From Alentia gelatinosa (taxonomy: Eukaryota > Annelida > Polychaeta > Phyllodocida > Polynoidae), in the NCBI GenBank assembly GCA_950022655.1, contig OX465589.1, positions 24,729,626 to 24,793,625 on the forward strand: 64,000 nucleotides of DNA, written 5' to 3'. Shown here in pieces: positions 31,823-44,679 of the stretch (position 1 is its first letter; each line of letters begins with the position of its first letter). Position numbers and translations under genes: made by a program. A model generated the notes under the pieces. That model worked only from the letters and a program-made list of their open reading frames with translations, made no database searches and was not told where the DNA came from.

Positions 31823-32245
31823 AACTATTGTGCTGTCTATTGGTATGCTGCTCAGCTATGTGCGTTGGGTTGAGTGGTGAGCTATCGCCCTCCTCTGGTA
31901 TGACTTGGTGAATGTGTTGTTTAAATCTGCTGAATATAGGGGTTTTTTTTGTCGTTGCCACCATTGTTTGTTTTGTTTTATATGTGTTGTTTTGGTTTTT
32001 TTTTGTTTTTTTTCTCTCATTTTGTCCGGTAATATTATGTTGTGTCACTGTATGTCACTCACTGAGTGTCTTGTGGATTGGCTACCGGGTGTGTATAATA
32101 TGTGTAGTTAAATGCGTTGCTCTTATGTGTAACTCGGAACCCAAAACTCTGTTCTGTCAGAGTCCCCAAGTATGTTGTTCTTTATGTATGTTCGACGTTA
32201 CTGGGTGAAAATCATGTATTATTATATATGACTCCTTTATACGTC

Positions 32246-32251
32246 AATAAA
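32246..32251 (+). promoter_or_regulatory. Polyadenylation signal of the LINE
   Basis: AATAAA, followed within about 12 bases by the A-rich terminal tract. Confidence 0.5.
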
Positions 32252-32279
32252 CAATCATTTACAAAAAACAAACAAAAAT

Positions 32280-33894
32280 GTCACAGACGGTGTCAACATG
32301 GGGGCGGCACATCACAGAGAGGATGCAATACATTTCTGAGCCTGAACGGCATTACGAGCAACACTACTTAGATCTGGCGACTTTGAGGGCCAGACTGTTC
32401 AGTAGCTGCTGGGCTTGTCGAGGTCCGCCCTTGGAGTTGACATGCGGTGACATGTGAGAAAGTAGCTACGCGAATGAAAGATTGAATTTCATATCTATAA
32501 TTAGAAGATAGCCTTGAAAGAGAGGATTACAAAGATACTTAAATTTTTAAAATCGGTCAAGTAGTTCAAGACTTATGGAGGAAAATCTAGTTAAATCAAG
32601 ATTGAATTTGAGGAACTGAAGTATATAGAAAACAGTAGAAGGGCATGGCACCACATAATGATAAGCACAAATAAACAGATTTATTGCAATAACTCTCTAG
32701 ATATTGATGATAGGGACATGGTATTTAGGATACAGGGGTATATTCACATGATGAATCCAATGGAGATATTTATTTTCATGTATATTGATGATGTCATAGT
32801 TAATTTGCATATTAATAGGGAAATCTGTAAAAAGGATACATAGATTATGAAAAAAAGACTCAAATAATACTCCTCTCTAATCTAGATTATGTCATACAAG
32901 GCAAAACATATCTTTAATTTGTAAATAGGAATTTGGACAGCTAATTTGCATAATTCATCTTGAACTTGAAGCTTTCGAATGGAACAGAGAATTGATAATT
33001 CAGTTTTTCAGTGTAGTTATTTCAAGATACTGACCTTTTAGATCTGTCAAACTATGGCATATCATATATCAAATTAATCCTCTCTGTATGCTCTTTGTAA
33101 CGAAATTGTTTGATTAATTCACTTTTGTGTGATGAACTTTTCTTATATTCAAATTGTTGCTTGATCAAGTTATTCTGGTCATAGAAATTTCGTGCTAGTA
33201 CTAAAATGAAGCCCAATTTGTCCTCTGACTGGCTGAAATAGTGTTTTAGCACTGAAAGTGGCAGAAGAACTCAGCAAATGGATGAAATAAACACTTTGTT
33301 TGACAGAGCAGGTGCCATGGACAAGGGTGTAGGCCCAGTCCAATTCCTTTGAAAACAAGTGAAAAATCTAAATGCATAAACTGTATTTTGATCTTAGATA
33401 TGATAAGCGGGTGCTTGTGGAGAAGCAGGTCTCGGCCGCAGGGTCAGGTGAGAAGCACTCAGCAGGAGAGACAGGATGTAAAGATCTGAAGGCATCTTAA
33501 TATATTTCGGTGGATATTTTCATCTAAGAAAAACACACCAAAAACAATGTATTAAATACATATATTAATTCTCTCTATGTTACTATATGTCCCATTCAAA
33601 ATTAACCGTAAACCAAGATTGCCGCTCTTACCGAATAGGCAGGTTTTATCTTCTCTTTGAAGAGATACGTTCTGATTTTTAATCGCCCTCCTTATGATTT
33701 AATATATAATCCCCGTCCCAGAGACGCGGCTAGGGTTAGAGAACGGTTTGCACCTATTGACCCAGCGCAATCATCTAGGCGCCTTCCCCCCTAACCGCCC
33801 CGCTCAAGTATTACTCTTCTCAAAATATGGACGCAGCCGCACCTGAGGAAGATCCCTATCGCGGCACAGGGTCTGGATCTCCCTCGGTCATTAG
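32280..33894. other. No gene seen
   Basis: AT-rich with short frames only. 33710-33890 is GC-richer and non-repetitive within this window; it contains a 12-codon run from ATGGACGCAGCCGC but no motif. Confidence 0.25.
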
Positions 33895-34175
33895 GCCTAG
33901 ACAGACATTAACAGCGGCACCAACAGTGCAAGCAACAGTGAAAAAATTCTAGCAAATATGAGCGGATCGGAGGTGCCAATCTTCTTCATATTTGGAACAA
34001 TTATAGGTTATATGTATCCCCTACTCGTGTTAAAGTGGCATCGCTTAATTACTGCGGGAAGTGAGTGAAATTCCACGTGTCATCGATTGCAGTCTTGTGA
34101 TCTGTCCGTATGGTGACACAGACGCCATCTAGACATGTCACGAAACTACTGAAACAGGGGGCTGTTTCACTAGAG
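33895..34175. repeat. GTTTCACTAG-tip MITE (group 4) interrupted by repeat A
   Basis: The left part has AGACAGACATTAACAGCGGC, ACCAACAGTGCAAGCAA; the right part has CACAGACGCCATCTAGACAT, GTCACGAAACTACTGAAACA. Both match the nested element at 39474-39749. Between them (33955-34085) lies a piece of repeat A (TTCATATTTGGAACAATTAT). It is followed immediately by GGGGGCTGTTTCACTAG, another copy start. Confidence 0.6.
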
Positions 34176-34235
34176 GAGATAAGTCTGTTTTTCAGTCAAG
34201 ACGATCTAAAGTTGAGACTATTTGAAAGGCAAACT

Positions 34236-34470
34236 GGGCCCTGTTTTTTAGTCACGACATTTATTATGAACGACATGTTTTTGCTGTCAGTGTACTATAG
34301 ACGCAACATTTTAGGGGGTCGACCAATTATCGTAGTCCTACGACACTTAGGGCTGTGTGAGGTGCGCTATAGTCACGGGAAATGTAAGGTCACATGGGTA
34401 ACTTTGTCTCCCAAATTGTCTTAGCCCTAAGACACCTATGGACATGTCATACCGAATCTGGAAATTAAAC
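34236..34470 (-). repeat. GGGCCC-tip MITE (group 1), partial copy
   Basis: Starts GGGCCCTGTTTTTTAGTCAC. It continues with CGACATGTTTTTGCTGTCAG, TAGGGGGTCGACCAATTATC and GACACCTATGGACATGTCAT. The right tip is absent. It is a near parallel of the next copy at 34526. Confidence 0.7.
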
Positions 34471-34525
34471 GATGGCCACTGCAATCCACCAATATTCACG
34501 TTCGAATTTTGTTATAGCAAAGTCT

Positions 34526-35025
34526 GGGCCCTGTTTTTTAGTCACGCTAATTGTTTTGGGCGACATGTTTTTGCTGTGAGTGTACTATAGTCGCGACATT
34601 TTAGGGGGTCGGACAATTATCGCTGCTCTACGACACATAAGGCGGTGTGAAGTGTGCTATAGTCACGACACATGGAAGGTCACATGGGTAAATTTGTCTC
34701 CCAAACTGTTGTAGATCTGAGACATCTATGGACATGTCGTACCGAATGCGCAACTTCACTTCCCGTAGGAATTAAATTTTAACAAGAGTAAGGTATACAA
34801 ATAACCTATAATCGTACCAAATATGAAGAAAACCCTCTATACACGCACAATGAGGTTTTATAGAACCTAAGACTTGAGACACTTTTAGCAGCGATCTCCC
34901 GTGGCGCACTACGACACCGTCTATAGCACACCAGCCATCTTTTGTCGTCTAAACTGTCGTGATATTGTTGGTAGATCGCGGGGCGCCCTGGGCTCACAGT
35001 GGTCGTGACTAAGAAACAGGGCCCT
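34526..35025. repeat. GGGCCC-tip MITE (group 1), full 500-bp copy
   Basis: Both tips are present: GGGCCCTGTTTTTTAGTCAC at left and GTCGTGACTAAGAAACAGGG at right. The interior holds repeat A sequence in minus orientation (34750-34830). It lies inside another repeat-A flank (TTGTTATAGCAAAG left, GCTCTGGTGGCCAGTG right), so it is itself nested. No ORF. Confidence 0.75.
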
Positions 35026-35154
35026 GCTCTGGTGGCCAGTGCAAGGCCAATAAATAGCCAGTGACCGGAGTCCAGAGAGGGGAATGAAACTGGTGATGAG
35101 AAGTGAAGAGGAGGAAAGAAAAGTTGAGAGAAGGGGTACAGAATATTTTCCTGG

Positions 35155-35660
35155 GGCAATTGTCGAGGTAATTGCTCTTGAAAAGGGTAAATAGTCGAAT
35201 TTACTGTTAGAAGCGGCCGCCATGTGGAGGGAGCGAGCCCTAGGTGGTGTGTAGTAGAGCTGTGAGTGGACCGTCAGAGAGTGTATGCGGGCCAGACAGA
35301 CTCGGGTCGGGGCCCAGGCCCAGGCTCAGGCCCAGGCCCAGGCCCAGGCCCAGGCCCAGGGGGGCACCTCGGGGAGCAGGGGTGCCCGAGGACGATGAGG
35401 GGTGGCCTGTCGCAGCCAGGAGGCGGGGCTATTTTTTAGCATCAGCGGCTGCGGGTTGGTCGAACATTGTCCCGGGGTAATTGCTAAGGTGGCTGTGAGG
35501 CTGGGGTGACAGGGGCTGGCCCGTGGTGGCCGAAAGGAGGAGCTGCCGTCGAGCAAACACATCAGCGGCCGCTGGGGAAGGGGGGGGGGAGGTGGCCGAC
35601 ATGAACTTTAGGTCAGACGGGTTGACGTATGCTGCGAGGAGTCCTAGGAGTTGATGTGAA
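35155..35660 (+). repeat. Dispersed repeat related to 25120-25690
   Basis: Landmarks as described for 25120-25690, in the same order. It includes a GGCCCA simple repeat at 35311-35360. Confidence 0.55.
35311..35360. repeat. (GGCCCA)n simple repeat
   Basis: About eight units of GGCCCA with one GGCTCA variant. The shorter tract in the paralogous repeat (near 25405-25425) suggests local expansion. Confidence 0.9.
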
Positions 35661-35827
35661 GACATGTGGCATGCCTGAGTCTGGTACAGACAATACTGTT
35701 GACCAGAGCGGTGATGAGGGAGGGATGTGTAATGACTCGTGGCCGGCAATGACCGGCAATGTATGAGATGTGTAAGGACACATTAAGAGTCAGCAGTGGC
35801 CGGTGAGATGCGAAAAGTGGTTACCCT

Positions 35828-36005
35828 GCGAAGAGTTTTGGGTCTGCTAGTGACGAATTTGTAGGATTGCAGTGGTTTATCTGAGCGGGGTGAGTTGCTG
35901 GTGGGTTGTGTTGTCACCCCAGCATGAGCAGGTCCCATCACGTTGTGCGTGATGGCGAGCTGCAGGCAAGCAGGAGCAGGCGTTGGATTTTCTGACCGTT
36001 TCCTA
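35828..36005 (+). repeat. Dispersed direct repeat, copy 1
   Basis: GTTTTGGGTCTGCTAGTGAC through GTTGTGCGTGATGGCGAGCT to TTTCTGACCGTTTCC recurs at 37631-37830 in the same orientation with indels. Confidence 0.75.
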
Positions 36006-36357
36006 GTGAGCAAACTCGCCCCCGACTCTTTGGAGAGTTAGGTTGACAGGATTATTTGGGAGGCTGACCGTGAAGTAAATGAGTGTAAATGGGTGTTAAC
36101 AGTTCATGTAGAGATGGGCGAGATTGACGAGACATGTGCAGTGAGCACCTCTGAACCTCGAGGTTTGAAGGGGTTGTCTTATAACTTCTTCCCAGGGCAA
36201 TTGCAGTGAGAGATGAAGATGTAGACATGTTTAGATGGGTATAGACTGGTCGTGTGGAGAGGTGGGCCACGTTTTAGTGGTCTCTACCATAGAGCATAGA
36301 GAGTGGTAGAGGAGAGGGGCAGAGAGATGTGAGGCCCCGTAGTGTGTAGGTAGTGAC

Positions 36358-36767
36358 TTAGACTGGCCTCAGCCCCTTCTGAGTGACACAGGGACTGGTC
36401 TCATCCGTAATCGGCCGTGTAGACTGGCGCGATTTTGCGCCACACTCCCCTGGTACTGGTCAGGAAATCTGCTGGGAGATTGATACCCTCTCACTTTGAT
36501 CTCAATCGAGACATAGGCAGGAGTAGGCGAAATATATTGCTATGACAACACAGGCAGCCAGGGAACTGGAGGAGGGGGGGGGGGGGGGGAGAGGGAGGTA
36601 TAGGGTTACAGGGAGTGGCTTGGGGTCATAAACAGCAGATTCTGGTCAGAGTGGACAAGTCTTTGATTCATGGGCCAGTCAGAGAAGGACACATGCTATA
36701 ATGAATTTTATTCCGATTTTCTTAAATAATTTAATGAATGTTCATAATCAAAGACTTGATCAAGTCT
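36358..36767 (+). repeat. Group 5 repeat, copy 1
   Basis: Contains CACAGGGACTGGTCTCATCC, GATTGATACCCTCTCACTTT, a purine/G run (36568-36600), CAAGTCTTTGATTCATGGGC, and ends with the perfect 16-bp palindrome AGACTTGATCAAGTCT. Other copies: 45745-46535 (same strand, interrupted) and 54495-54925 (opposite strand). Confidence 0.8.
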
Positions 36768-37630
36768 AGTAGTGACTGACCTTTGCCCAGACCCGGGTCT
36801 GCAGTTGGGGTGTTGGGGAGGATAACCTTTTTTTTTTTGGGGGGGGGGGGGTTTATTTACCCTGGAGTGAACACCTAGGACTACAAGTGTCCTATCTTCC
36901 GGTGGCTCCAGCGGAGAAATTGACATACCGCGAATTGCTTACCGGGTAAGCTTACAGGATGGGCGGTGGTTACTTAGATATGGGTACATCGGTCATCAAA
37001 ATTGAGTAAACAACATATGCGAACTTATAGTGTTTTATGAGTTAAGTCATATACAAGTCAGTTCGGACACCTCGGTCCAAGCTAGATACAACTTACATTA
37101 CAGACATGTCGGTATATATTAGTAATACAGATTACTCATGATGTGGGAAGAAGAAATGAGTCCACTTGGACAATGAGAGAATGTTTTGCCTTAATAATGC
37201 TCGATTTTCCTTTTCTGTATTTGTTTTATTGCAGCGTGAAAATCTTTTTCGGTAGGAATAAGCCTTAAGGCAGGACTTAGTTTGTTCCATAGGTTGGCAG
37301 CTTTGTAACTAACTGATTCTTTAAATTTGCTGGTGCGAATTGGTTGTTTAATTTGAAGTACAGGACCGTCGTGAAGACGAGTTTGGCGGGTTTGGTCTGT
37401 TAGGTTTGCGGCTACTCTGCTACGTTTATATGCTAACTTTTGTAGTTGTATGACTCTTCGGTCGGTTAAGTGGTTAATTTTGAATGATTTGTGAAGAATG
37501 CTCGTGGGTATGCGGTTTTGTGTGTTGTGACAAATCCTAAGTGCCTTGTTCTGACATCTGACATCTGACCTAGGCCGAGACCAGACAAAGGAAACACATG
37601 GGCAGCGGGTTTAAAGATGAGATGTACAAG
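36768..37630. other. No gene seen
   Basis: A T9 then G-run lies at about 36831-36852. The 37190-37560 region is AT-rich with short frames; none has a motif. Confidence 0.25.
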
Positions 37631-37830
37631 AGACTCACTGTTTTGGGTCTGCTGGTGACAAATTTGCACGTTTAGGACGAGTTGCTGCAAGTTTGACAGT
37701 GGTTTATCTGAGCGGGTTGTGGTAGGTTGTGTCTCGCCCTGGCGTGAGCGGGTCGGGTCCCATTATGTTGTGCGTGATGGCGAGCTGCAGTCAAGCAGGA
37801 GCAGGCGTCAGTTTTTCTGACTGTTTCCAG
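37631..37830 (+). repeat. Dispersed direct repeat, copy 2
   Basis: See 35828-36005. Retains GTGGTTTATCTGAGCGGG and CAAGCAGGAGCAGGCGT. Confidence 0.75.
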
Positions 37831-38059
37831 GTTTCCTTTGTCGCTTTTATGCTTGATTTTGCTTGAATTTGGTAAAGTTGATCGATCGCTGTCAGGGTGA
37901 TCCATTGTTGTCGAATATTCTCCTCACTGCAGAATGTACTGACTCACACAGGAGGTGATATTTGTAATCGTCGCTGGAATTCTGCATAGCTTGCCTTGAA
38001 CAGCCGCCACCACGTTAACCGTCTCCAACTCTGGTAGTACTGTCTCAGGTCCTAGTTCA

Positions 38060-38572
38060 GGGGGCTGTTTCACTAGGGGCTATAAGTCTCGCTGTTGGCA
38101 ACAGTGGCAGCAAAGCGGCAGTTTGCGTTTCATTAGAAGGTGCAGTCAAGCGTGAACGGCGCATGGGACATGAGCGGCACCAACAGTGGCAGAACCCGTT
38201 TCAACAGTAAAATGGCTCTCGCTGTTAGTGCCACTGTGGAGCTGCTGTAGGTGAGAGGGTCGACCCTCTCGTTGGTTACGTATATAATATATTCTCACCC
38301 ACTTTCCGTGAGAATTAAGCAATGAAATTTTTTACAAGAGTAAGGTATACATATAACCCATAATCGTACCAAATATGAAGAAAATCGGCCACACCGTCCC
38401 GAAGATATCGGCGTTTGAATTTTGTCATAGCAAATACTGCTCTGGTGGCCAGTGTATCCGGGGGGAGACAGAAAGACCAGCCGAAACCCCGCCGCACTGT
38501 TGGTGCCACTGTTGGTGCCACTGTTCCAGTCCTACCTCTCGCTTTGACCCCCCTACCAGTGAAACGGCCCCC
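38060..38572. repeat. GTTTCACTAG-tip MITE (group 4) with repeat A inside
   Basis: Left tip GGGGGCTGTTTCACTAGGGG; right tip, inverted, CTACCAGTGAAACGGCCCCC. The interior holds TGGTGCCACTGTTGGTGCCA units. A repeat A piece in minus orientation (38318-38455: TAATCGTACCAAATATGAAG) interrupts it. The right half is the inverted match of 55118-55210. Confidence 0.7.
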
Positions 38573-39047
38573 GGGTCTCTATAACAGTCAAACAGGCATC
38601 TACCTCGATCACACGCTGGGGTGGTTTCGGACAGAATGACTGACTTGCTGCTACACATACTAAAAGAATCCGGTGAATGAATCCAAGTCATTTCGTTGAC
38701 TTGTGTGTGAAATATTGTAGTTGAGCTACAAGGATTTCGTTTAGATTTCATCAAACATCAGAGAAAGTAGGACTGAGTGCAATCGTTTATATCAGTATGT
38801 ATTTTGTAGGCATCATTTGTAATGTTGTAGGCATTTTAATATTGTATAAAGTTTGAGAATACATAGTATTTCATATGGTATTAGTAGAGCATCAAAACCG
38901 CTACCAGATGAGCAGGGATACCAGTCACCGGGTAACGGATAGGACAATAGGGGACGCACTCCAGCCAAGGCTGATGATGTGATATCAGCAGGCGCCCTCA
39001 TGTGAGGGCAGCCAATGAGGCTCTGACACAACCCGATCCCTAACTCT

Positions 39048-39804
39048 GGGGCCTGTTTTTTAGTCGTGACCATTTCCTATAGTGACCAGTTAGTGACCGT
39101 TTGGAGACCTTTGGGTTCCAGAGATAAGTCGTCATAACATGTGCGACCATTTAGAGGGGTAAACTGTTGTGGTCACTGTTATGGGTTCCAGAGTTGTGAC
39201 CAGTTGGTGACCATTTAGCACAAATGGTGGCATATTTCATTTTATACACTTCCACTGTATCAAATGAAACAATATTTACTGCGATGAATTATCTATATCT
39301 GTTTTATCTAATTCTCAAATTTCACAATTTTCTGTTGAATAAAATACATGTGAGACATGCTTTTATTTTTGAATGGGCCTTGGACCAACAGTGATCATAA
39401 CAGCTGAACAGTGACCGGGTCTGAGGAACACTTTTTGGTCATGATCACTGGTTTGGTCACCCAACAGGGACCTGTTTCACTAGTTTCGTGACAAAAGTGT
39501 TAGACAGACATGAAAAGCGGCACCAACAGTGCAAGCAAGAATGGACAAAACGAAGTCACGTTTCATAACGCATGTCACATCTATTGTCACATGTTGTGTC
39601 ACAATGTCGGTGTTGCGAACAGTGACACTACAGCGCCACTTATACAAGCGCTACTTGTGTTGTCACAAAATTAGTCAACCCCTATATGTCTGTAAGGTGT
39701 CACAGACGCCATCTAGACATGTCACGAAACTAGTGAAACAGGTCCCTGGTCACTCTTTTGTGATCACTACAAATAAAGACGTCCCTGTCTGAAAAACAGG
39801 CCCC
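39048..39804. repeat. GGGGCCTG-tip MITE (group 2), copy 2, with a nested MITE
   Basis: Tips GGGGCCTGTTTTTTAGTCGT at left and GTCTGAAAAACAGGCCCC at right. Removing the nested element at 39474-39749 leaves a sequence closely parallel to the reverse complement of 47501-47976. Confidence 0.82.
39474..39749. repeat. GTTTCACTAG-tip MITE (group 4), nested full copy
   Basis: Inverted tips AGGGACCTGTTTCACTAG and CTAGTGAAACAGGTCCC, extended by TTTCGTGAC/GTCACGAAA. About 276 bp, no ORF. Comparison with 47501-47976 gives the empty site CCAACTGGTCACTC; here CCAAC and TGGTCACTC flank the insert, with no obvious target duplication. Confidence 0.82.
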
Positions 39805-41699
39805 TGGTGAACTGATGTGTCCTGAGGCGATTGGCTGATGGTAGGGACCAAAGGATGGTGAAATGAAATAAAAAGAGTGTATTTTGGAGGGTACAAGCAC
39901 ACCCCAAGATCAGGAAATGTGGAGCTGAGTGCTGAGAGAGACAACTGACCAGGAAGGAGCGGAGTGCTGGACAGGAGTGAAGTCGAGTTAACTTTGGTGA
40001 GACACTGCAGCAACGTGTTGGCAGGTCTCTACTTCGCATGGACTATGTTGTCCACGCTGCATGCCTGTTGTCTTTGCACTCTCAGTGACTCAGAACAACC
40101 TGTAGGTACCCACATTTCACCTTGTGTAACCATCTGCGCACGCCTAGCCATCTACCGTTTGTGTAGCATTTCCGAACAGTTACCTATTAGGGTATCAGCT
40201 GTGGTTTCTTTTATTGTGTCATTGCGCCATCGCACATGTACTTACATTGTGTCACTGTTTGAAGACTTTGTACATTGTTGTAACCTCCATTTGTACAATC
40301 GTAGATTCCAATCGTATCCTTAGTTAGTGATACAGCACTCAAGTCCTAGGGAATATGACCATGATAGCATCCCAAAATAAACCTCTCATGAAACATTGTT
40401 CCCAAACTTTGTTCAAAGTCACGCCTTTTCAATGTTGAGTTCAGTGGTTCTTGTATATCCTAATGCGCTCCTCAAGAATGGATTAATTCCCATGTTTATT
40501 ATCCACATAATACGGAATCTCCATACTAGACCTATTGAGCATACAGATCGCTACTGAGTACAATGGCGAAGGCCGTATTCTTCTAGGAGAATACAGGGGG
40601 AAATATCTAGCATGCAAAGTAGTACCTGAGAATATCGGCGGCTGTTTTGTTTTTCCTTTGATAACATATATTTGGAATGCTGAACAATAGATACAATATT
40701 AGGAGTTTGTTACGTATATGTAGATTTACTTTACACAATACGCATTCGCTCGGATGTTACTATGTGTTATCTACGCGGAGAAAACGACCGTGCAGATGAA
40801 AGACATTGTAATACTGTGCAGTGCTTTCTATTCCTCCTAGGACTAGGTATCTGACACAGTGTCTGGGTCACTATATGCAGGCACTGTTCACCACATCCTC
40901 TTGCTTTTTAAGGTAGTTAGCCATGGGTTAGCCAGGAAAGACCAATAGATTCCCATGAAAAAGTCCAGTTTTATTGAATAGAAAAAGTAATAAAAATGTG
41001 TATCCCTCATCCTCATTTGGATTATGGAATGAGCTGGACTGAAAAGAATAAACCCACCTCTTTTGTTAGGGACATCCACTGTTGGTTATATAGTACAGTA
41101 TGTCACTCTGGGTGTGGAATCAAATGTATATGTATTTACATAGAACGACCTGACCATGCAGTGTATGCTACAAAACGAGATGGGGAATTGTTGTTATATA
41201 CGGCACGAGTCCCTAGGCCGAGTTCTGTAAACAACATCATTTCCCACTCGAGTTTCATAGCATGTACAAGCATGGTGGGTCGTTATATATTTATCATATA
41301 CCCAGAATTAATCAAATCTAACCATATATTGGCATAGAAGACAAATCAGTGGGAAAACCCACACACAGTTGATGTTTCAGCCTGTGCAGTACAACAGTGT
41401 ACTACACAGGGTTCAGTATACAATTCATACCGCATAGGGAGTAGCAGTTTGTAATTATCAAATATACTGCATGGGTATATCAAAAATTACAAAATTATAT
41501 TCTTTGTGTGAAATGGTGCACTGGAGTTTATCTTATTTCTGGATTTTTTTTTCTAACGACAGAAATAAGAGCAGCCAACCCAGCGCTCTATTTCACACAT
41601 AGATAATGATTTATATATATATATATATATAAGTATTCGCTGTTCAGTCTTACTGTAAAACATGAGAAAGGCATAAATGGTTTTGGCGACGTTTTGGCG

Positions 41700-41774
<75 letters not shown>

Positions 41775-42312
41775 TTATTGACAATTATGCCCATTGATGT
41801 TACCTGGCACCTTAATTTCAAACTGCCAGCGTGATGGGTTAGAAAGTCGATCAGAGTATGGTACCGGTTTCCTGTCAAATTTTATTGGTCAATATAGCTT
41901 AGTGTTCATAAGTGTCTACCAAACGTTTTACTTTGTCTCGTGCAGTCTAATTGGTCACCAGCTTCTACGTAAGCTTAGAGCTTACCAAGACTGCGGATTT
42001 CACGGTCGGTAAAGCGGATTAGACTTTAGACTTTCTCGAGGGCACACTTTTTTTTTAAATGTCTTTATTGTTATTCAATTCACATTGTTCTTCAAATACA
42101 ATATCGATGTTAACATGAATATGTATATATAACTGGAATGATAACAACAGTTTGGGAGTCATCTTGCGATACTGTTCATGAAAATTGCAAATTACGACTC
42201 ATATACTTAACCTTACTTCCATTATGAAATATTGCTTCTCACATAGGTCCTTACCTCAGATTTTTCTATCCCTATATAGACATATAAATGGTGACATGAT
42301 GCAGCATATATG
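39805..42312. other. No gene seen; TA microsatellites
   Basis: AT-rich DNA with short open frames that lack recognisable motifs (for example a 119-codon plus frame at 39964-40323 and a 113-codon plus frame at 40996-41337). TA arrays lie at 41612-41631 and 41706-41772. Confidence 0.3.
41706..41772. repeat. (TA)n microsatellite
   Basis: Uninterrupted TA repeat of about 67 bp; a shorter one lies at 41612-41631. Confidence 0.95.
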
Positions 42313-42603
42313 ATTTTATCTTACCCCTGGTATTTTTCCTCCATAGACTTAACATTGGGAACTCGTATCTAATGCCCATTAGATATTTAGGAAAAATATC
42401 CAATGGGGGATTATGCCACAAATGATAGCCCATTAGTCAATTTTAAAGGTGAGATAAATTCAGAAACCCATTCAAGTTTAGTGTCAGTGCTAGATCACAT
42501 CTCGTTTGAATCACTAAGTAATTCACGCGGCTTCGCCTTGTGAATTACTACGTGATTCAAATTCGATGGGATACGAGCTCAGACCCTAAACTTTCATAGG
42601 TTT
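42313..42603. repeat. Double-hairpin foldback element, copy 3 (reverse order)
   Basis: The first part, 42313-42468, runs from TTTATCTTACCCC to GGTGAGATAA and contains CATAGACTTAACATTGGG. The hairpin, 42470-42603, has arms AAACCCATTCAAGTTTAGTG and CCTAAACTTTCATAGGTTT, tightening to GTAATTCACGCGGCTTCGCC at the apex. Close relative of copy 4 at 45193. Confidence 0.75.
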
Positions 42604-43108
42604 CCTCTATAGTACTAAATCAGCACTATCTATATCCGTTATATCGTCTCCTCATGCATCTAGTGTGTATATTTTCCCAATTACTGCCCTTTCATAACTA
42701 GTTTTGCGCCCCTCCATCTGCACATCACTTGATAGGGAATTCAATAACAAGATCCCGGTATAAACATCTAGATTCCCTAAATCTCTTTTTCCATGGCCAT
42801 GAGATGAATAAATTTCTCCTACAACATGCTCTTGTAAAATTTCGATCCTTTGCGTATGTTGTTCTATTCTAAATCATAATTTGACCAAACCCCTGCTTAC
42901 CCCTGATATATAATTTCCTCCTGACAGACGGAAGTAATATTCCACATCGATGAATTATTTCTTCCGTACTTATTGGTATTTCATGCTTATATGCCTCAGC
43001 ACCTAGAGCCGTTCTTAGCCCCCTAAAATCCATCTATCCACTTTTTAAAGATATAGATTTTGCAGAGACTACCAACAGTAAAGAGCAGTTGTCCGCGACT
43101 GGTAATTT

Positions 43109-43470
43109 TTAAATTCTAAGAGCAGTTGATTTGCTGATGTTTTTCCTAATTTTACTAAATACATAGCATCTACCATATACGGCCCTTTGTAATTTCTCAG
43201 TATGCTTGTCGAATTTCAGTCCACTATCGATAATTGCACCTAAATAGTCCATCTGTTTACATGATGAAAGTATCTCCATGTTTAGAAGTATCACCCCCGG
43301 TTTCCTTTCTAATTTTCCTCTGATTAACGTGATAGACTATCTTGGCCTTCTTCGCATTTATGCTTAGTCTGTTCACGGTATGCCAATTGCTTCGTTCCTT
43401 CACACTGTTCATGGGGGTGATATAAAACTAAAATTGCTCTGGCATTAACTTCAACCTTATCTATTTTTTC
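43109..43470 (-). pseudogene. LINE reverse transcriptase C-terminal fragment
   Basis: Frame 43294-43109 reads MDYLGAIIDSGLKFDKHTEK then YVFSKIRKNIS, the standard motif after the RT palm. Upstream on the same strand, another frame has WHTVNRLSINAKKAKIVYH, the segment that normally precedes it. The two are joined by a frameshift near 43300. The YADD box is not seen. Different sequence from the 31220 and 27085 fragments. Confidence 0.65.
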
Positions 43471-44679
43471 ACAGCCATATTTCTAGAGATAAGTCACACA
43501 TTATTTTCACCAAATTGATCAGTGCATTTCCTATGAAAACTGACTATTATGTTATGAATTACTAGTCTAAATGTTAGAGTTTGGCTCAGCAGGTACTTAG
43601 ATTTGGTTGCAAATTAGCGGCTATTGCTTGCGATTTTTACTTGACCTCTTAAGACCCGAAGATTCCTGGAGAAATTCACAGTAGAGATTCAGAAGATGAG
43701 GCATTCAGAAAAGATATTGCAGAATCGGAGAGCGATTATTGGAAGATGATAAGGAATGTTTATAGGAGGTTTAGAATATATAGCAGCATACCTTATTTGT
43801 CATTGATGGTATTTATGCCAAAGACACTACTCTCGTTTTAGGGTAGGCTCCAATGGGCATAGGCAAATACGTCTGCAAACTGGGAAGAACACACCTTTGC
43901 AAAAACGGCTTAATTTAGGTTTTACATATGAAATAAGGAGACGGAATTTCTTGATGTGATCCAATTCCAGTCTGAACTAACATAATGCCTTTATTTCTGT
44001 TAGTCCCCAGAATTTATGGAATAGTCAGGCTTGTGTGATGGTTTCTCTCTGGATGCCGTCCCGAACGATAAAAATGCAATCCGACGCAGATAGAATATAA
44101 CTGAGAATTCCATTTTTGTAACCCGTCATAGCATACGATGAAAGGGGAGCTTCCATGGATTCAATATGGACGAAGCATATTCATACCTTTCAATTAATTT
44201 GGCCAAAGCAAGCGAAACTGATACAAGCCTATATGAAATGAATAGACTCGGACTTCTGAGAGCATTGAAACTCATAGATAGAACGTAATGTTACACTCGT
44301 AGTTTTGATATACCCGCCTCTGGTTACATTATTACGCCTTACAGGAATCTCTCTTACCTATGGGACAAACACATATTGCTGAAAGCCGTGTGTGATCAGT
44401 CAGCTGCTATAAACACTTGTATAAATGGCTTAAGAGCAAGAACGTAGTGTCTCATACCGTTACCATGGTCCTTTTATGGACCTCGACCAATCGAACTAAT
44501 AATCGAACATCATATCTTTCAGTTTTCAATTGAGAGTAAAATATGATTGGGTTTTTTGGGTTTTTTGGGTTTTTTTGTTTTTTTTTTGGGGGGGGGGGTT
44601 ATTCAGCAAGAAACATTTCTATCCAAGGAAAGATGTTCTGAAGTTTTGTCTGGCGATGGAATACATTTCCTACAAGATG
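43471..44679. other. No recognised coding motif; homopolymer tract
   Basis: AT-rich. A T-run followed by a G-run lies at about 44569-44600. Parts may belong to the LINE remnants on either side, but I could not identify them. Confidence 0.25.

Larger units (their letters stand above)
31218..32279 (+). mobile_element. 5'-truncated LINE with 3' UTR and A-rich tail
   Basis: Contains the C-terminal end of a non-LTR RT ORF (to 31822), then about 430 bp of T-rich 3' UTR with an AATAAA at 32246-32251 and an A-rich tail ACAAAAAACAAACAAAAA. Truncation at the 5' side is typical of target-primed reverse transcription. I could not find a clear target-site duplication. Confidence 0.7.

Noticed and set aside
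31905..32208. Hydrophobic plus-strand frames after the LINE ORF
   Set aside because: They are translations of a T-rich 3' UTR; residues are Phe/Cys/Leu biased by composition.
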